Shown one piece after another: positions 9,601 to 17,400 of a DNA stretch of 43,957 nt. Position 1 is the first letter of the stretch, and every line of letters starts with the position of its first letter. The position numbers and the translations under genes are program-made. The DNA comes from Candidatus Thiosymbion sp. (GTDB lineage: Bacteria > Pseudomonadota > Gammaproteobacteria > Chromatiales > Chromatiaceae), in contig JAHDND010000205.1 in NCBI GenBank assembly GCA_018435665.1, positions 1 to 43,957 of the forward strand, in the 5' to 3' direction. The notes under the pieces are model-generated. The model made no database searches and was not told the origin of the DNA. It saw only the letters and a list, made by a program, of their open reading frames with translations.

Positions 9601-10057
9601 TGATCGGGAACTCAAGGGCCTGATGAATCAATGCGACGCCTTCGTCTCCCTGCACCGCTCCGAGGGTTTCGGTCGGGGTCTGGCGGAGGCCATGTACCTG
9701 GGTAAACCGGTGATCGCGACCGCCTACTCGGGTAACCTGGACTTCATGACCCCCACCAATAGTTGTCTGGTTGATTACACCCTGGTTCCCGTGGCCGAAA
9801 ACGATTATCCCTTCGGTCAGGGTCAGTACTGGGCTGAGGCGAACATCGACATGGCCGCCGGGTACATGCGTGCGCTGGTCGTCGACCCGGTCCTGGCCCG
9901 GGAAAAAGGCGCCAGGGCGGCGCGGGACGTGCGTCGTGACCTCAGCTTTGAGGCCATCGGCCGGCGTTACCGCCAACGTTTCGAGGAGTTGGGTCTGATC
10001 GAACAGCTGGTTTGCGCTGATGGCCAAGCCGATCGGCGCCTGTGCCCGCAGGTCTGA
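3689..10057 (+). CDS. Giant multi-domain glycosyltransferase (GT2 / repeats / GT2 / WbsX / GT4)
   Basis: A 2122-residue cytoplasmic polysaccharide-assembly enzyme. Domains in order: N-terminal region with a long Pro-rich linker (about 1-300); GT2 domain starting PMVSVIIRS at 302 with acidic motif D386-D389; coiled coil (about 590-710); four exact 38-residue repeats of the WYLxxxPDV type (766-917); a beta-rich domain (about 950-1065); a second GT2 from 1100 with the metal-site motif LNNDTQ (D1186); a WbsX-like domain (Glyco_tran_WbsX, related to GH99) at about 1348-1693; and a GT4 domain from about 1733 with the paired glutamates E1992 and E2000. The last three domains recur as two separate genes immediately downstream. 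The linker is encoded by C-rich DNA with two runs of eight C. At least three transfer reactions are possible; substrates cannot be told from sequence. No Shine-Dalgarno is obvious. Confidence 0.9.
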   Translation: MTTPDHAHFTPSPDYVCGHGRTLVLLTTSADLELGYSVARRHQDAASDDVTLTVIAGGTGSSGQDTPTGPSCEEPLAAESPTQPPPSGCLLVTYWGQRATNIVYGEELIEQICSSIANAGYRLVYAPWPFDPDPLRATLALATREAVRRTRHDCILVLYRVAEPAQAGHTPPLETTPLAPLLPTAPQRNEPGPVSLHPSALGASDGSPEATPTTGVLAEASEAEPPPPSAATFPLGIPNLPDPLETDPAEESGTGTTLLSPPKPTGMAVEFSLVSPSSLTLPLAGIARHWPGRPAGGDDERPMVSVIIRSANRPELTDALDSIALQTYPAIEVVIADVEGLAKLNPGPLCGPFPIKLASTGQHLARGTAANVGLTAASGVYAVFLDDDDWFLPDHINTLVSALQDHGGFCAAYAGVECRQRDEAGQWKLLHVFNSPHDPIRLLIQNYLPMHAVLFERSLFGPDLRFDESLHVYEDWDFWVQLSQKTDFVHIDRISAIYRIGAASGFGVVRDEAPILRSLSHFFAKWRQLWTLDQVIAIARYATNHAPPVESAAAILARQNYLIAQIKSGMAHLHLDLGELRAFLPTDAGIKATVQKILEQKQLELDTWHKNALAHEKALDESKSLLVMTQDHVRHVEEALQDTESRHAMAQSESRAQHERAETLERVSSHLLEKIGIVENRLSDSETCVQAHEVRRREEFFQLYQLQQSPFWPVFTRLFRGGDVSNRIAGLLLESVRLIGWTLSFRLPSAWRRRTLSQRLLATGLFEPAWYLQKYPEVLFAGYLPIYHWLSLGWKQGYDPHSLFSTHWYLAQNPDVDQANINPLLHYLEMGGREGRDPHPWFDSDWYLQQNPDVAHQGINPLCHFIQQGAREGRSPHPQFDLRWYLEQYPDVAASGINPLIHFVEYGQREGRIPHPSIFQSETPVVSGALAGFQVPAQIRGGHDNVLMNLESLNGEMLQASHRVFLKGWLIAWSGIEQARILIDGQAYATLTRTLERPDVFAKYPDVADASKCGFDLQLELTAFTAGEHTLTIQVRTRLGSELSRHIRLLIEEPRDFGLPAPDTSSPIPDITPRPLIDWPDDELDRAARTLVFETLDDPEISILIPVYNQVRYSLACLGSIAAHPPRATFEIIVIDDASTDDTPRLLAQVQGIRHVRNESNLGFLRSVNRGAVMARGRYLHLLNNDTQVEPGWLDALLGVFHDAPTTGIAGSKLIYPSGHLQEAGAALKRDGRVELIGLNQHPELPAYNRRRRVDHCSGASILIEKALFDSLGGLDEAYAPAYCEDSDLSLRVRALGREVVYEPASVVVHHLSVTTGVQPGEKMARIAINTTRYLDRWQSTLKDLDAVHLIAFFLPQFHPIPENDRWWGKGFTEWTNVSRAKPNFEGHEQPQLPADLGFYDLRLPEVRQAQADLARRYGIYGFCYYNYWFNGHRLLHQPIDAILASGEPDFPFCICWANENWTRRWDGKDEEILIGQDYSEADNLAYIRHLDPWLRDRRYIRLNGRPLLLVYRIELLPDPARTAAIWRDYCREVGIGEIFLTSVESFGTTADPRDFGFDAAVEFPPHERAVLVDPQPHMTNPHFDGLVYDYPATANNFKGRSLPDYPLFRTAMPSWDNTARRQDTSHIFFNANPESFEDWLTTLIQETRTLKAPGERFVFINAWNEWAEGNHLEPDQRFGHGYLEASRRALGDMNPSGFGEGINQSRAPGDIQRVDPTSRARPKLSPTLMAAPQGVLLVGHPYAVLGRAEDVRTAARACDAATIPFAMRNLFGDYGRQWADLHQDFPLMDRLDPHASYRANLFVLNANEMASVPQQLGKDFMAGHYNIGYWAWELSGFPDAWLPALAGLDEIWAPSRFIQQAVSAKTDLPVTWMPLAVEPGEIPPLPRASLGLPERRFLFLFFFDFRSFVSRKNPQAVMTAFQQAFAANDDRVGLVIKTNGMEECPEAYQAFKDQALTRDPRVHLIDRVMDDRELKGLMNQCDAFVSLHRSEGFGRGLAEAMYLGKPVIATAYSGNLDFMTPTNSCLVDYTLVPVAENDYPFGQGQYWAEANIDMAAGYMRALVVDPVLAREKGARAARDVRRDLSFEAIGRRYRQRFEELGLIEQLVCADGQADRRLCPQV
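5984..6439 (+). repeat. Four in-frame 114-base repeats (38-residue units)
   Basis: Units begin at 5984, 6098, 6212 and 6326, each exactly 114 bases. The protein consensus is an F-D-x-x-W-Y-L start, then P-D-V, N-P-L, H-F, G-x-x-E-G-R and P-H-P. The first unit is the most diverged. A lone copy of the same unit occurs in the gene at 13623 (from residue 476). The repeat is protein-coding and is not a CRISPR array. Confidence 0.92.
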
Positions 10058-10066
10058 CCAGCGACC

Positions 10067-12277
10067 ATGGCCCCCTTCGATGACACCAAGGCGCCAGTAC
10101 CCGCCATGGCACCTAATCCCTTCTCCAAAGGCTTGCGCAGCTTGTTTCATGTGCTGCCCCTGGATGATCATGGCCGGTGGCGGATCAAATCCTTTTTCTA
10201 TCGCCGGCTGGGCCCGCTGATCAATCACACCGCCAGCTATCGGCATTGGCGCGGCTGCCATGCGCCGGAAGGGGAAGATGTGGATGGCGAGGCCAAGGGG
10301 GCCGCCGCGGCTGTTGAGCCGATTCGTCCCATCAACCTCGTCACCCTACCCGCCGCGGGGCTGGCGGACATGGCCAACCGCCTGGTCTTGCCTGGGGTGC
10401 CCGAGAATGCGGTGCCTGAGGTCAGCATCCTCATCCCGGTTTACGAGCAGGTCGCTTATTCCCTCTGCTGCCTGGCGGCGATTGCCGCCGCCCCACCCAG
10501 TGTCAGCATTGAGGTCCTCGTCATCGACGACGCCTCCCGCGATGAGACCCGTGACCTCTTGCCCCTGGTCAAGGGTATCCGCTACCTGCGCAACGATCAC
10601 AACCTCGGCTTTCTCCGCAGTATCAACCGGGGTGCCTCCCTTGCCCGGGGCCGCTATCTGCATTTACTCAACAACGATACTCAGGTCCAGCCCGGCTGGC
10701 TCGACGCCCTGGTGGCCGTCTGCCGGGAGGTGCCCGACGCGGGCCTGGTCGGTTCCAAGCTGATCTATCCCTCTGGCCACTTGCAGGAAGCGGGCGCGGC
10801 CCTGAAACGGGACGGGAGCGTGGAATTGATCGGTCTCAATGCCCATCCCGCCGCTCCCGCCTTCAACCAACGGCGCCGGGTCGATCATTGCTCCGGTGCG
10901 AGCGTGCTGATCGAAGCCGCCCTGTTCCAGCAGCTGGGCGGTCTGGATGAAATCTACGCGCCGGCCTATTTCGAAGACTGCGACCTGTCCTTGCGCGTCC
11001 AGGCGACTGGGCGCGCGGTGATCTATGAACCCAGGTCGGTGGTGGTGCACCACCTCAGCGTGACAACGAACGCCCAAGCGGAGGACAAGCTGGCGCGCAT
11101 TTCCGCCAACACGGGTACTTACCTCGGTCGCTGGCAGTCCACCCTCGATGACCTCGATGCAGTTCGTCTTATCGCCTTCTACCTCCCTCAGTTCCACCCC
11201 ATCCCGGAGAATGACCGTTGGTGGGGCAAGGGCTTTACCGAGTGGACCAACGTCACCCGCGCCAAGCCGAACTTCGATGGCCATTACCAACCGCGGTTGC
11301 CCGCGGATCTGGGCTTCTACGACCTGCGTCTTCCGGAGGCGCGCCAGGCTCAGGCCGAGCTGGCCGCCCGCTATGGGGTTTATGGCTTCTGCTATTACTA
11401 CTACTGGTTTGGCGGCAAACGCCTCCTCCATCGCCCCTTGGACGAGGTCCTGAGCTCCGGACAGCCTGATTTTCCGTTCTGCATCTGCTGGGCCAATGAA
11501 AACTGGAGTCGCCGCTGGGACGGACGCGAGTCCGATATCCTGATCGGTCAGCAGTATTCGGACGGGGATGACGAGGCCTTCATCCGCCAAGTCGAGCCCC
11601 TGCTGCGGGATAGACGCTACATTCGCGTCCAGGGTCGGCCGCTGCTCTTGATCTATCGCATCGAGCTGCTGCCGGATGCCGCGAGGACGGCGGCCATCTG
11701 GCGGGAGCATTGCCGGCAATGCGGTATCGGCGAGCTCTATCTCGCCAACGTCCAAAGCTTCGCCGGTGCCTCTGACCCTAAGTCCTACGGCTTCGATGCG
11801 AGCGTCGAGTTCCCGCCCCACGAGCGGGCCGTGCCGGCGCAACCCCAGCCTGGGATGACCAACCCGGATTTCCAGGGCATGGTCTTCGATTATCCGGCGA
11901 CGGCCAGGAATTTCATGCATCGCCCCCGGCCGCCTTTCCCCTTCTTCCGTACCGCCATGCCCAACTGGGACAATACCGCCCGGCGCCAAAACCACGGCCA
12001 TATCTTCATCAACTCCTCCCCTGAGGCCTACGGTGCCTGGCTGGCCCACCTGGTCGCCCAAACACGCCGCCTCCACCCCCCTGGGGAGCGTATCGTCTTT
12101 ATCAACGCCTGGAATGAATGGGCCGAAGGTAATCATCTCGAACCCGATCAGCAACATGGCCACGGCTATCTGGAGGCGACCCGCCAGGCCCTGGGCGACT
12201 TGCTGCCGGTGGGTCTTGGTGAAGGGCTCCCGCTTTCCAAGGTGGCGGAATTGGCCGACGCGGGGGATGGATCTTGA
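10067..12277 (+). CDS. GT2-WbsX fusion glycosyltransferase
   Basis: The 736-residue product has a basic N-terminal region (about 1-115), a GT2 domain beginning VSILIPVYE near residue 119 with the LNNDTQ metal motif, and a WbsX/GH99-like domain from about 366 to 715 ending in the NAWNEWAEGNHLEPD signature. It is a close paralogue of residues 1100-1693 of the preceding giant protein: over the first 82 residues of the WbsX domain, 71 are identical by eye. At DNA level many third codon positions differ, so the copy is not recent. It starts nine bases after the preceding stop, and its TGA overlaps the TTG start of the next gene. It probably adds two sugars in the same glycan pathway as the giant enzyme. 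Confidence 0.9.
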   Translation: MAPFDDTKAPVPAMAPNPFSKGLRSLFHVLPLDDHGRWRIKSFFYRRLGPLINHTASYRHWRGCHAPEGEDVDGEAKGAAAAVEPIRPINLVTLPAAGLADMANRLVLPGVPENAVPEVSILIPVYEQVAYSLCCLAAIAAAPPSVSIEVLVIDDASRDETRDLLPLVKGIRYLRNDHNLGFLRSINRGASLARGRYLHLLNNDTQVQPGWLDALVAVCREVPDAGLVGSKLIYPSGHLQEAGAALKRDGSVELIGLNAHPAAPAFNQRRRVDHCSGASVLIEAALFQQLGGLDEIYAPAYFEDCDLSLRVQATGRAVIYEPRSVVVHHLSVTTNAQAEDKLARISANTGTYLGRWQSTLDDLDAVRLIAFYLPQFHPIPENDRWWGKGFTEWTNVTRAKPNFDGHYQPRLPADLGFYDLRLPEARQAQAELAARYGVYGFCYYYYWFGGKRLLHRPLDEVLSSGQPDFPFCICWANENWSRRWDGRESDILIGQQYSDGDDEAFIRQVEPLLRDRRYIRVQGRPLLLIYRIELLPDAARTAAIWREHCRQCGIGELYLANVQSFAGASDPKSYGFDASVEFPPHERAVPAQPQPGMTNPDFQGMVFDYPATARNFMHRPRPPFPFFRTAMPNWDNTARRQNHGHIFINSSPEAYGAWLAHLVAQTRRLHPPGERIVFINAWNEWAEGNHLEPDQQHGHGYLEATRQALGDLLPVGLGEGLPLSKVAELADAGDGS

Positions 12278-13626
12278 CTGTTGACCTCGCCCAACGTGCC
12301 CGCCAGGTGCTGCGGCGGCACGGTGGCTTTGGCGCATTAACCCGCCAGCTGGCTCGCATTCTGGTCAGCGAGGGCTGGGGAGGATTGCGCTACCGGTGGC
12401 GACACCTGATACGGGGTAATCGGGGCGACCTGACCGAGCTAACGACGGCGTCCCTGGCCCATTTCCGGGCCAACCCAACGGAAGTCACTCAAACCCGCTC
12501 CCGCCTGCCACCGGGGGCACTCCTGGTGGGTCACCCCTACGCCATCCTGGGGCGCGCGGAGGACATCCGCACCGCCGCTACCGCCCTGAAACGGGCTCAA
12601 GTGCCTTTCGCCATGCGCAATGTCCTGGGCGACTACGGCCGCCAATGGACCCATCTGCACCCCGACTTCCCCCTGCTGGATCGCATCGACGCCACCTCCC
12701 GCTTCCGTGCCAACATCCACTTCCTCAACGCCAACGAAATGGCGATGGCCTGGCAACACCAGGGGGAAGCCCTGTTCCGGGGCCCCTACAACATCGGCTA
12801 CTGGGCCTGGGAACTGAGCCGCTTTCCCGACGCCTGGCTACCCGCCTTGACCCTCCTGGACGAGATCTGGGCCCCATCCCGGTTCATCCAGCAGGCGATC
12901 GCCGAGAAAACCGCTCTGCCCGTCACCTGGATGCCCCTCGCCGTGGAGCCGACCTTGGCCGCGCCGGGTAGTCGCGCCGACCTGGGTCTGCCGGACGCAC
13001 GATTTCTGTTTCTGTTTTTCTTCGATTTCCGTTCTTACCTGGCTCGCAAGAACCCTTGGGCCGTCATCCAGGCCTTTTCCCAGGCCTTTTCCCGATCTGA
13101 CCCGCGAGTGGGACTGGTGATCAAGACCAACGGCATGGAGGAGAGTCAGACCGCCTACCAGGAATTCCTGCGGTCACCCTTATTGGGTGACCCACGCCTC
13201 ATCCTCATGGATCGCGTGATGGACGACCGGGAGATCAAGTCCCTCGTCAACCATTGCGACTGCTTTGTCTCCCTGCATCGCGCCGAGGGCTTCGGGCGGG
13301 GTCTGGCCGAGGCCATGTTCATGGGTAAGCCGGTCATTGCCACCGGTTACTCGGGTAATCTGGACTTCATGCATCCCGACAATTCTTGCCTGGTGGATTA
13401 CCGTTTGATTCCGGTTGGCGAGCACGAGTATCCCTACGGCTTGGGCCAGTGCTGGGCCGAACCTGATCTCGGCATGGCCGCTGACTGGATGCGCACCCTA
13501 GCCGGAGACCCCGGGCTGGCCATGGAAATAGGCCAGGCCGGCGCTGCCACGATTCGCCGCCATCACAGTTTCGCGGCCGTGGGGGCGCGCTACCGCCGCC
13601 GTTTGGAAAAGCTCTACCTGTTGTGA
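12274..13626 (+). CDS. GT4-family glycosyltransferase
   Basis: A 450-residue protein with an N-terminal extension of about 85 residues and a GT4-type GT-B transferase. It is a close paralogue of the C-terminal domain of the giant protein (residues about 1733-2110), sharing stretches such as NIGYWAWELS and EIWAPSRFIQQA. The paired glutamates of retaining GT4 enzymes are E338 and E346 in EGFGRGLAE. The start is TTG at 12274, sharing TTGA with the preceding stop, with a GGGGGA purine run just upstream. The stop overlaps the next start as GTGA. With the preceding gene it reproduces, as two polypeptides, what the giant gene encodes as one. Confidence 0.9.
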   Translation: MTVDLAQRARQVLRRHGGFGALTRQLARILVSEGWGGLRYRWRHLIRGNRGDLTELTTASLAHFRANPTEVTQTRSRLPPGALLVGHPYAILGRAEDIRTAATALKRAQVPFAMRNVLGDYGRQWTHLHPDFPLLDRIDATSRFRANIHFLNANEMAMAWQHQGEALFRGPYNIGYWAWELSRFPDAWLPALTLLDEIWAPSRFIQQAIAEKTALPVTWMPLAVEPTLAAPGSRADLGLPDARFLFLFFFDFRSYLARKNPWAVIQAFSQAFSRSDPRVGLVIKTNGMEESQTAYQEFLRSPLLGDPRLILMDRVMDDREIKSLVNHCDCFVSLHRAEGFGRGLAEAMFMGKPVIATGYSGNLDFMHPDNSCLVDYRLIPVGEHEYPYGLGQCWAEPDLGMAADWMRTLAGDPGLAMEIGQAGAATIRRHHSFAAVGARYRRRLEKLYLL

Positions 13627-16600
13627 CGATGGACATGCCAGAGAACAACCAGCCCGCCCTACCCAAGGTACCCAACTTGTCAGCCCAAGGCCCGGCGGCC
13701 GCCAAGTCGCCTAACGCTGGTGCTCAGCGGACAGGGCGCATCGCCATCCTGGTCCTGGGCATGCATCGGAGTGGCACCTCGGCACTGACGCGCGTCATCA
13801 ATCTCCTTGGCGCGGATTTGCCGTCCCGCTTGCTGCCGCCGATGCGGGGCAACAACGAGGCCGGCTTCTGGGAGTCGGAGGAGATCTACCGCCTCAACGA
13901 TGAGATCCTAGCCAGTGCCGGCTCGGCCTGGGATGACTGGTGGCCCCTTGACCCTGTGTGGTTTCGCTCCGAAACCGCCGAGACGTTCAAGGCACGCGCA
14001 CTTGCCTTACTGGACGAAGATTTCAGCCAATCCCGGCTCTTTGTCCTCAAGGACCCCCGCATATGCCGGCTGCTGCCGTTTTGGCTCGCGGTGCTGCATG
14101 ATTTCGCTACCGAGCCCAGATGCATCCTGACCCTTCGCCACCCCAGCGCGGTGGCCGCCTCTCTTGAAAAGCGCGATGGTCTGGATCCCCGCCGTACGGA
14201 ACTGCTCTGGCTTCGCTACAGCCTCGAGGCCGAGCATGGCTCCAGAGGGTTGCGCCAGGCATTCGTGGCCTATGACGAGCTGCTGGCGGATTGGCGGGGA
14301 AGCATCGCCGACCTCACCCAGTGCCTGGGTATGGTGTGGCCCAAGGACATCGCGGCCGTCGCCCCGGCCATCGACCAATTTCTTGACCAGCGCCATCGCC
14401 ACCATCGTGGCCCTGAGCGACCGATGCCCGGCCATGCGGCGCTACCGGCATGGATTAGTGAAACCTTTGACGCCTTGCGAACCCTCCCTGAAGAGGCCAA
14501 GGCCCTGCACCGACTCGACCTCGTGCGCGGGGAGTTCGATCGTGCCAGCGTCACCCTGGGTCCCATCCTCAGTGCCGAGCAACGGGCCCACGCCGACCTG
14601 GTGATCGCCGCCTCGGGTCTACAACGCCTGCTCGACGAACACCACCAGACCCTGGTCACCCGCGACGCCCGGATCGCATCGCTGACGGCAGCGTTGAACC
14701 ACAACAAAGACAAAATCGCGGAACTCCGCCGATCTTTATCCTTAGCAAAGGAAGCTATGGCTCGTATCAAGGAAGACTTGGCCCATGCCAATAAAACTTT
14801 ATCCGATGTTTATTGTTCCACTTCCTGGCGGGCCAGCGCACCCCTGCGCCACTTGGGTCATTTCAAACTGAGATTGTTCCAGAGCATCAGACACTGGCTC
14901 ATGACGCCAACCCGCATGGCCCTGGAACGGCCCTTAGAACCTGACGCCATACTGGAGAAAAAGAGAGTGGCGGGGCACGCCAACCCGCCTCTCCTTCCGC
15001 CTCCCAGCCTTCTGGGGACCCAGGGCATCACCCCGAATGGGCTGGACTTTGACGCCGAGTTTTATGTCGCCGCCTATCCGGACGTCGCCACCTCGGAACT
15101 GGACCCCTATGAACACTATGTGACGACCGGGGTGAAAGAAGGACGCATCGGCAAGCCACCCATTCCCCCGCTTTACGGCCAGCTTGACGACCTTGACCCC
15201 CTGCGGTCAACCCTGCTGATCGTCAGCCATGACGCCTCACGGACCGGGGCGCCGATCCTGGCCCTGAATCTGTTGCAACATCTGAAGACGCGTCACAACA
15301 TCGTGACCCTCCTGCTGGGGGGAGGATCACTCCTGGCCGAATTTCAGGCCCAGGCAGACGTCGTCATCGGCCCGGTCGAGCAATCGCGCATCCCGCATAT
15401 CGCCACCCGATCGCTGGCGCCCTTGCTGTGCGGGGTCAAATTTGAGTACGCCCTCGTCAATAGCATCGAGTCGCGCGGCGTCCTCCCGCTTCTTGCCGAC
15501 CTTTTCATTCCCAGCATCGTCCTGATTCACGAATTCGCCGCCTACACCCGACCCCGGCGCGCCATCACCGAGATGGTCCTCTGGGCTTCCCAACCGGTGT
15601 TCTCCGCCCCCCTCGTCGCGGCAAGCGCCCAGCATGAATGCCATGCCCTCTTGCAGCCCCCCCCGCTGATTCTCCCCCAAGGCCGGCCTACCCCGCCGCC
15701 CGCGGACACCAGTGCCCATGAGCAGGAATTTGAAAGGGCGCGGATCAGGGGCCTGATTCGCCCCTTCTCCCTCGACCCCCGCACCCTGGTGATCTTGGGT
15801 GCCGGTACCGTTCACTTGCGCAAAGGCGTTGATCTCTTTCTAGCCGCCGCGGCCCGGGTGCGCCAGCTTTCCCCGACCTCCCCGGTCCGGTTCGTTTGGG
15901 TGGGACCGGGTTTTGACCCGGAGGGCGATGCCGGCTATTCCGTCTATCTGCAGGATCAACTCACCCGTGCCGGCCTGGAGAACCATGTCACCTTTATTGG
16001 AGAGATCGCGGACATCGATGCGGCCTACGCCTTGACGGACATCTTCTTCCTCAGCTCCCGGCTGGATCCCCTGCCGAATGTCGCCATCGATGCCATGGCC
16101 CTCGCCAGGCCGGTGGTCTGTTTCGACCAGGCTACCGGCATCGCCCAGACCCTGGCCGAGGGGGGGCTGGCCGAGGACTGTGTTGCCCCTTATCTGGACG
16201 TGGAAGCGGCCGCCCACTGCCTGGTGCGACTGATTGAACAGCCCGCCCTTCGTCAACGGGTCGGCGAACAATCCCAAGCCCTGGCCGCGCGCTGCTTCAA
16301 CATGGAGAGATACGTGGCCTCCTTGACCGCCCTCGCGGCGGACGCCGTCAAGGCACAGGCCACGGAACAGGACGATGGCCGGATCATCGCCGCGGCCCAA
16401 GCCTTGCGCCTGGACTTCTGCCCTCACCCCGCCTGGCCCCCCCTCTCCCATGGCCAGACGATACGTGCCTTTGTTCGTTCCTGGGCCTCCGGGGTCGACC
16501 TACGTAAACCCTTCCCCGGTTTTCACCCTGGTCTTTACCGGCATCTCCATGGGGTGTCCCAGCCCGGGCGTAATCCACTGGCCGACTTCATCCAGCAGGG

Positions 16601-17393
16601 CCGGCCCGCGGGGCCCTGGATGTGCGAGGTCATCACACCCCAGCAACCAGTACCCCAAAGCCCCCTCCCTGGGCGCTTCGCCCTGCATATCCACGTCCAT
16701 TACCCGCAACTTTTCGCCGCCATTCTCGACCCCCTGGAAGCGCAGGACCTCGATCTCGACCTGCTGATCAGCGTCACATCCGTCAAGGCGATGCACGCGA
16801 TCGAGGACCGTGCCCGCCAGTCCCGGCATCACTTGGTCGCCCTGGACCTGGTCCCCAATCGCGGCCGCGACCTGGGTCCGCTCCTGACCCTGTATGGCGA
16901 GCGGCTGATCCGGGACTATGACTACATCGGCCATGTCCATACCAAGCAGTCAAAGGACGCCGGCGACGCCCGGGTGGGCAAGACCTGGTTAAACTTCCTG
17001 CTTGAAAACCTCCTGGGCAGCCAGCAGGCCATGGCCACCAGCATCCTCCACGCCTTGCACGCCGACCCTCGGCTGGGACTGGTCTTTCCCGACGATCCCT
17101 ATGTGGTAGGCTGGACGCGCAATCGGCCCGAGGCCGTTCGCCTGGCCTCTCGGCTGGGACTGAAGGCATTGCCGGAGGAGTATTTCTTCTTCCCGGTCGG
17201 CAGCATGTTCTGGGCCAGGACGGCGGCCCTGGCCCCCCTCTTCGGTCTGGGACTGCAATGGGAGGATTATCCCGTGGAACCTCTGGCCTATGACGGCACC
17301 CTGCTCCATGCCCTTGAACGGCTCCTCCCCAGCATTGCCCGCCAGGCGGGGTATGAGTTCCGGCTTTGCAACGTCCCCGGTATCACCCGCTAG
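13623..17393 (+). CDS. Sulfotransferase-GT4-RgpF fusion protein
   Basis: A 1256-residue protein. The N-terminal sulfotransferase-like domain has a PAPS 5-prime-phosphosulfate loop GMHRSGTS from residue 46 and the LKDPRIC and LRHPSAVAAS segments of the family. A coiled coil with the STSWR motif common in fused glycosyltransferases follows (about 335-410). A single WYL/PDV-type repeat begins at residue 476. A GT4 domain covers about 530-905; its usual paired glutamates are replaced by aspartates in LDPLPNVAID. The end (about 1018-1256) matches the rhamnan-synthesis protein F family (RgpF), with NRGRDLGP and HVHTKQS. The start GTG shares GTGA with the preceding stop. One polypeptide could thus both extend and sulfate a glycan. 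Runs of eight and seven C occur at 15657 and 16437. Confidence 0.88.
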   Translation: MTMDMPENNQPALPKVPNLSAQGPAAAKSPNAGAQRTGRIAILVLGMHRSGTSALTRVINLLGADLPSRLLPPMRGNNEAGFWESEEIYRLNDEILASAGSAWDDWWPLDPVWFRSETAETFKARALALLDEDFSQSRLFVLKDPRICRLLPFWLAVLHDFATEPRCILTLRHPSAVAASLEKRDGLDPRRTELLWLRYSLEAEHGSRGLRQAFVAYDELLADWRGSIADLTQCLGMVWPKDIAAVAPAIDQFLDQRHRHHRGPERPMPGHAALPAWISETFDALRTLPEEAKALHRLDLVRGEFDRASVTLGPILSAEQRAHADLVIAASGLQRLLDEHHQTLVTRDARIASLTAALNHNKDKIAELRRSLSLAKEAMARIKEDLAHANKTLSDVYCSTSWRASAPLRHLGHFKLRLFQSIRHWLMTPTRMALERPLEPDAILEKKRVAGHANPPLLPPPSLLGTQGITPNGLDFDAEFYVAAYPDVATSELDPYEHYVTTGVKEGRIGKPPIPPLYGQLDDLDPLRSTLLIVSHDASRTGAPILALNLLQHLKTRHNIVTLLLGGGSLLAEFQAQADVVIGPVEQSRIPHIATRSLAPLLCGVKFEYALVNSIESRGVLPLLADLFIPSIVLIHEFAAYTRPRRAITEMVLWASQPVFSAPLVAASAQHECHALLQPPPLILPQGRPTPPPADTSAHEQEFERARIRGLIRPFSLDPRTLVILGAGTVHLRKGVDLFLAAAARVRQLSPTSPVRFVWVGPGFDPEGDAGYSVYLQDQLTRAGLENHVTFIGEIADIDAAYALTDIFFLSSRLDPLPNVAIDAMALARPVVCFDQATGIAQTLAEGGLAEDCVAPYLDVEAAAHCLVRLIEQPALRQRVGEQSQALAARCFNMERYVASLTALAADAVKAQATEQDDGRIIAAAQALRLDFCPHPAWPPLSHGQTIRAFVRSWASGVDLRKPFPGFHPGLYRHLHGVSQPGRNPLADFIQQGRPAGPWMCEVITPQQPVPQSPLPGRFALHIHVHYPQLFAAILDPLEAQDLDLDLLISVTSVKAMHAIEDRARQSRHHLVALDLVPNRGRDLGPLLTLYGERLIRDYDYIGHVHTKQSKDAGDARVGKTWLNFLLENLLGSQQAMATSILHALHADPRLGLVFPDDPYVVGWTRNRPEAVRLASRLGLKALPEEYFFFPVGSMFWARTAALAPLFGLGLQWEDYPVEPLAYDGTLLHALERLLPSIARQAGYEFRLCNVPGITR

Positions 17394-17400
17394 GCTGACC

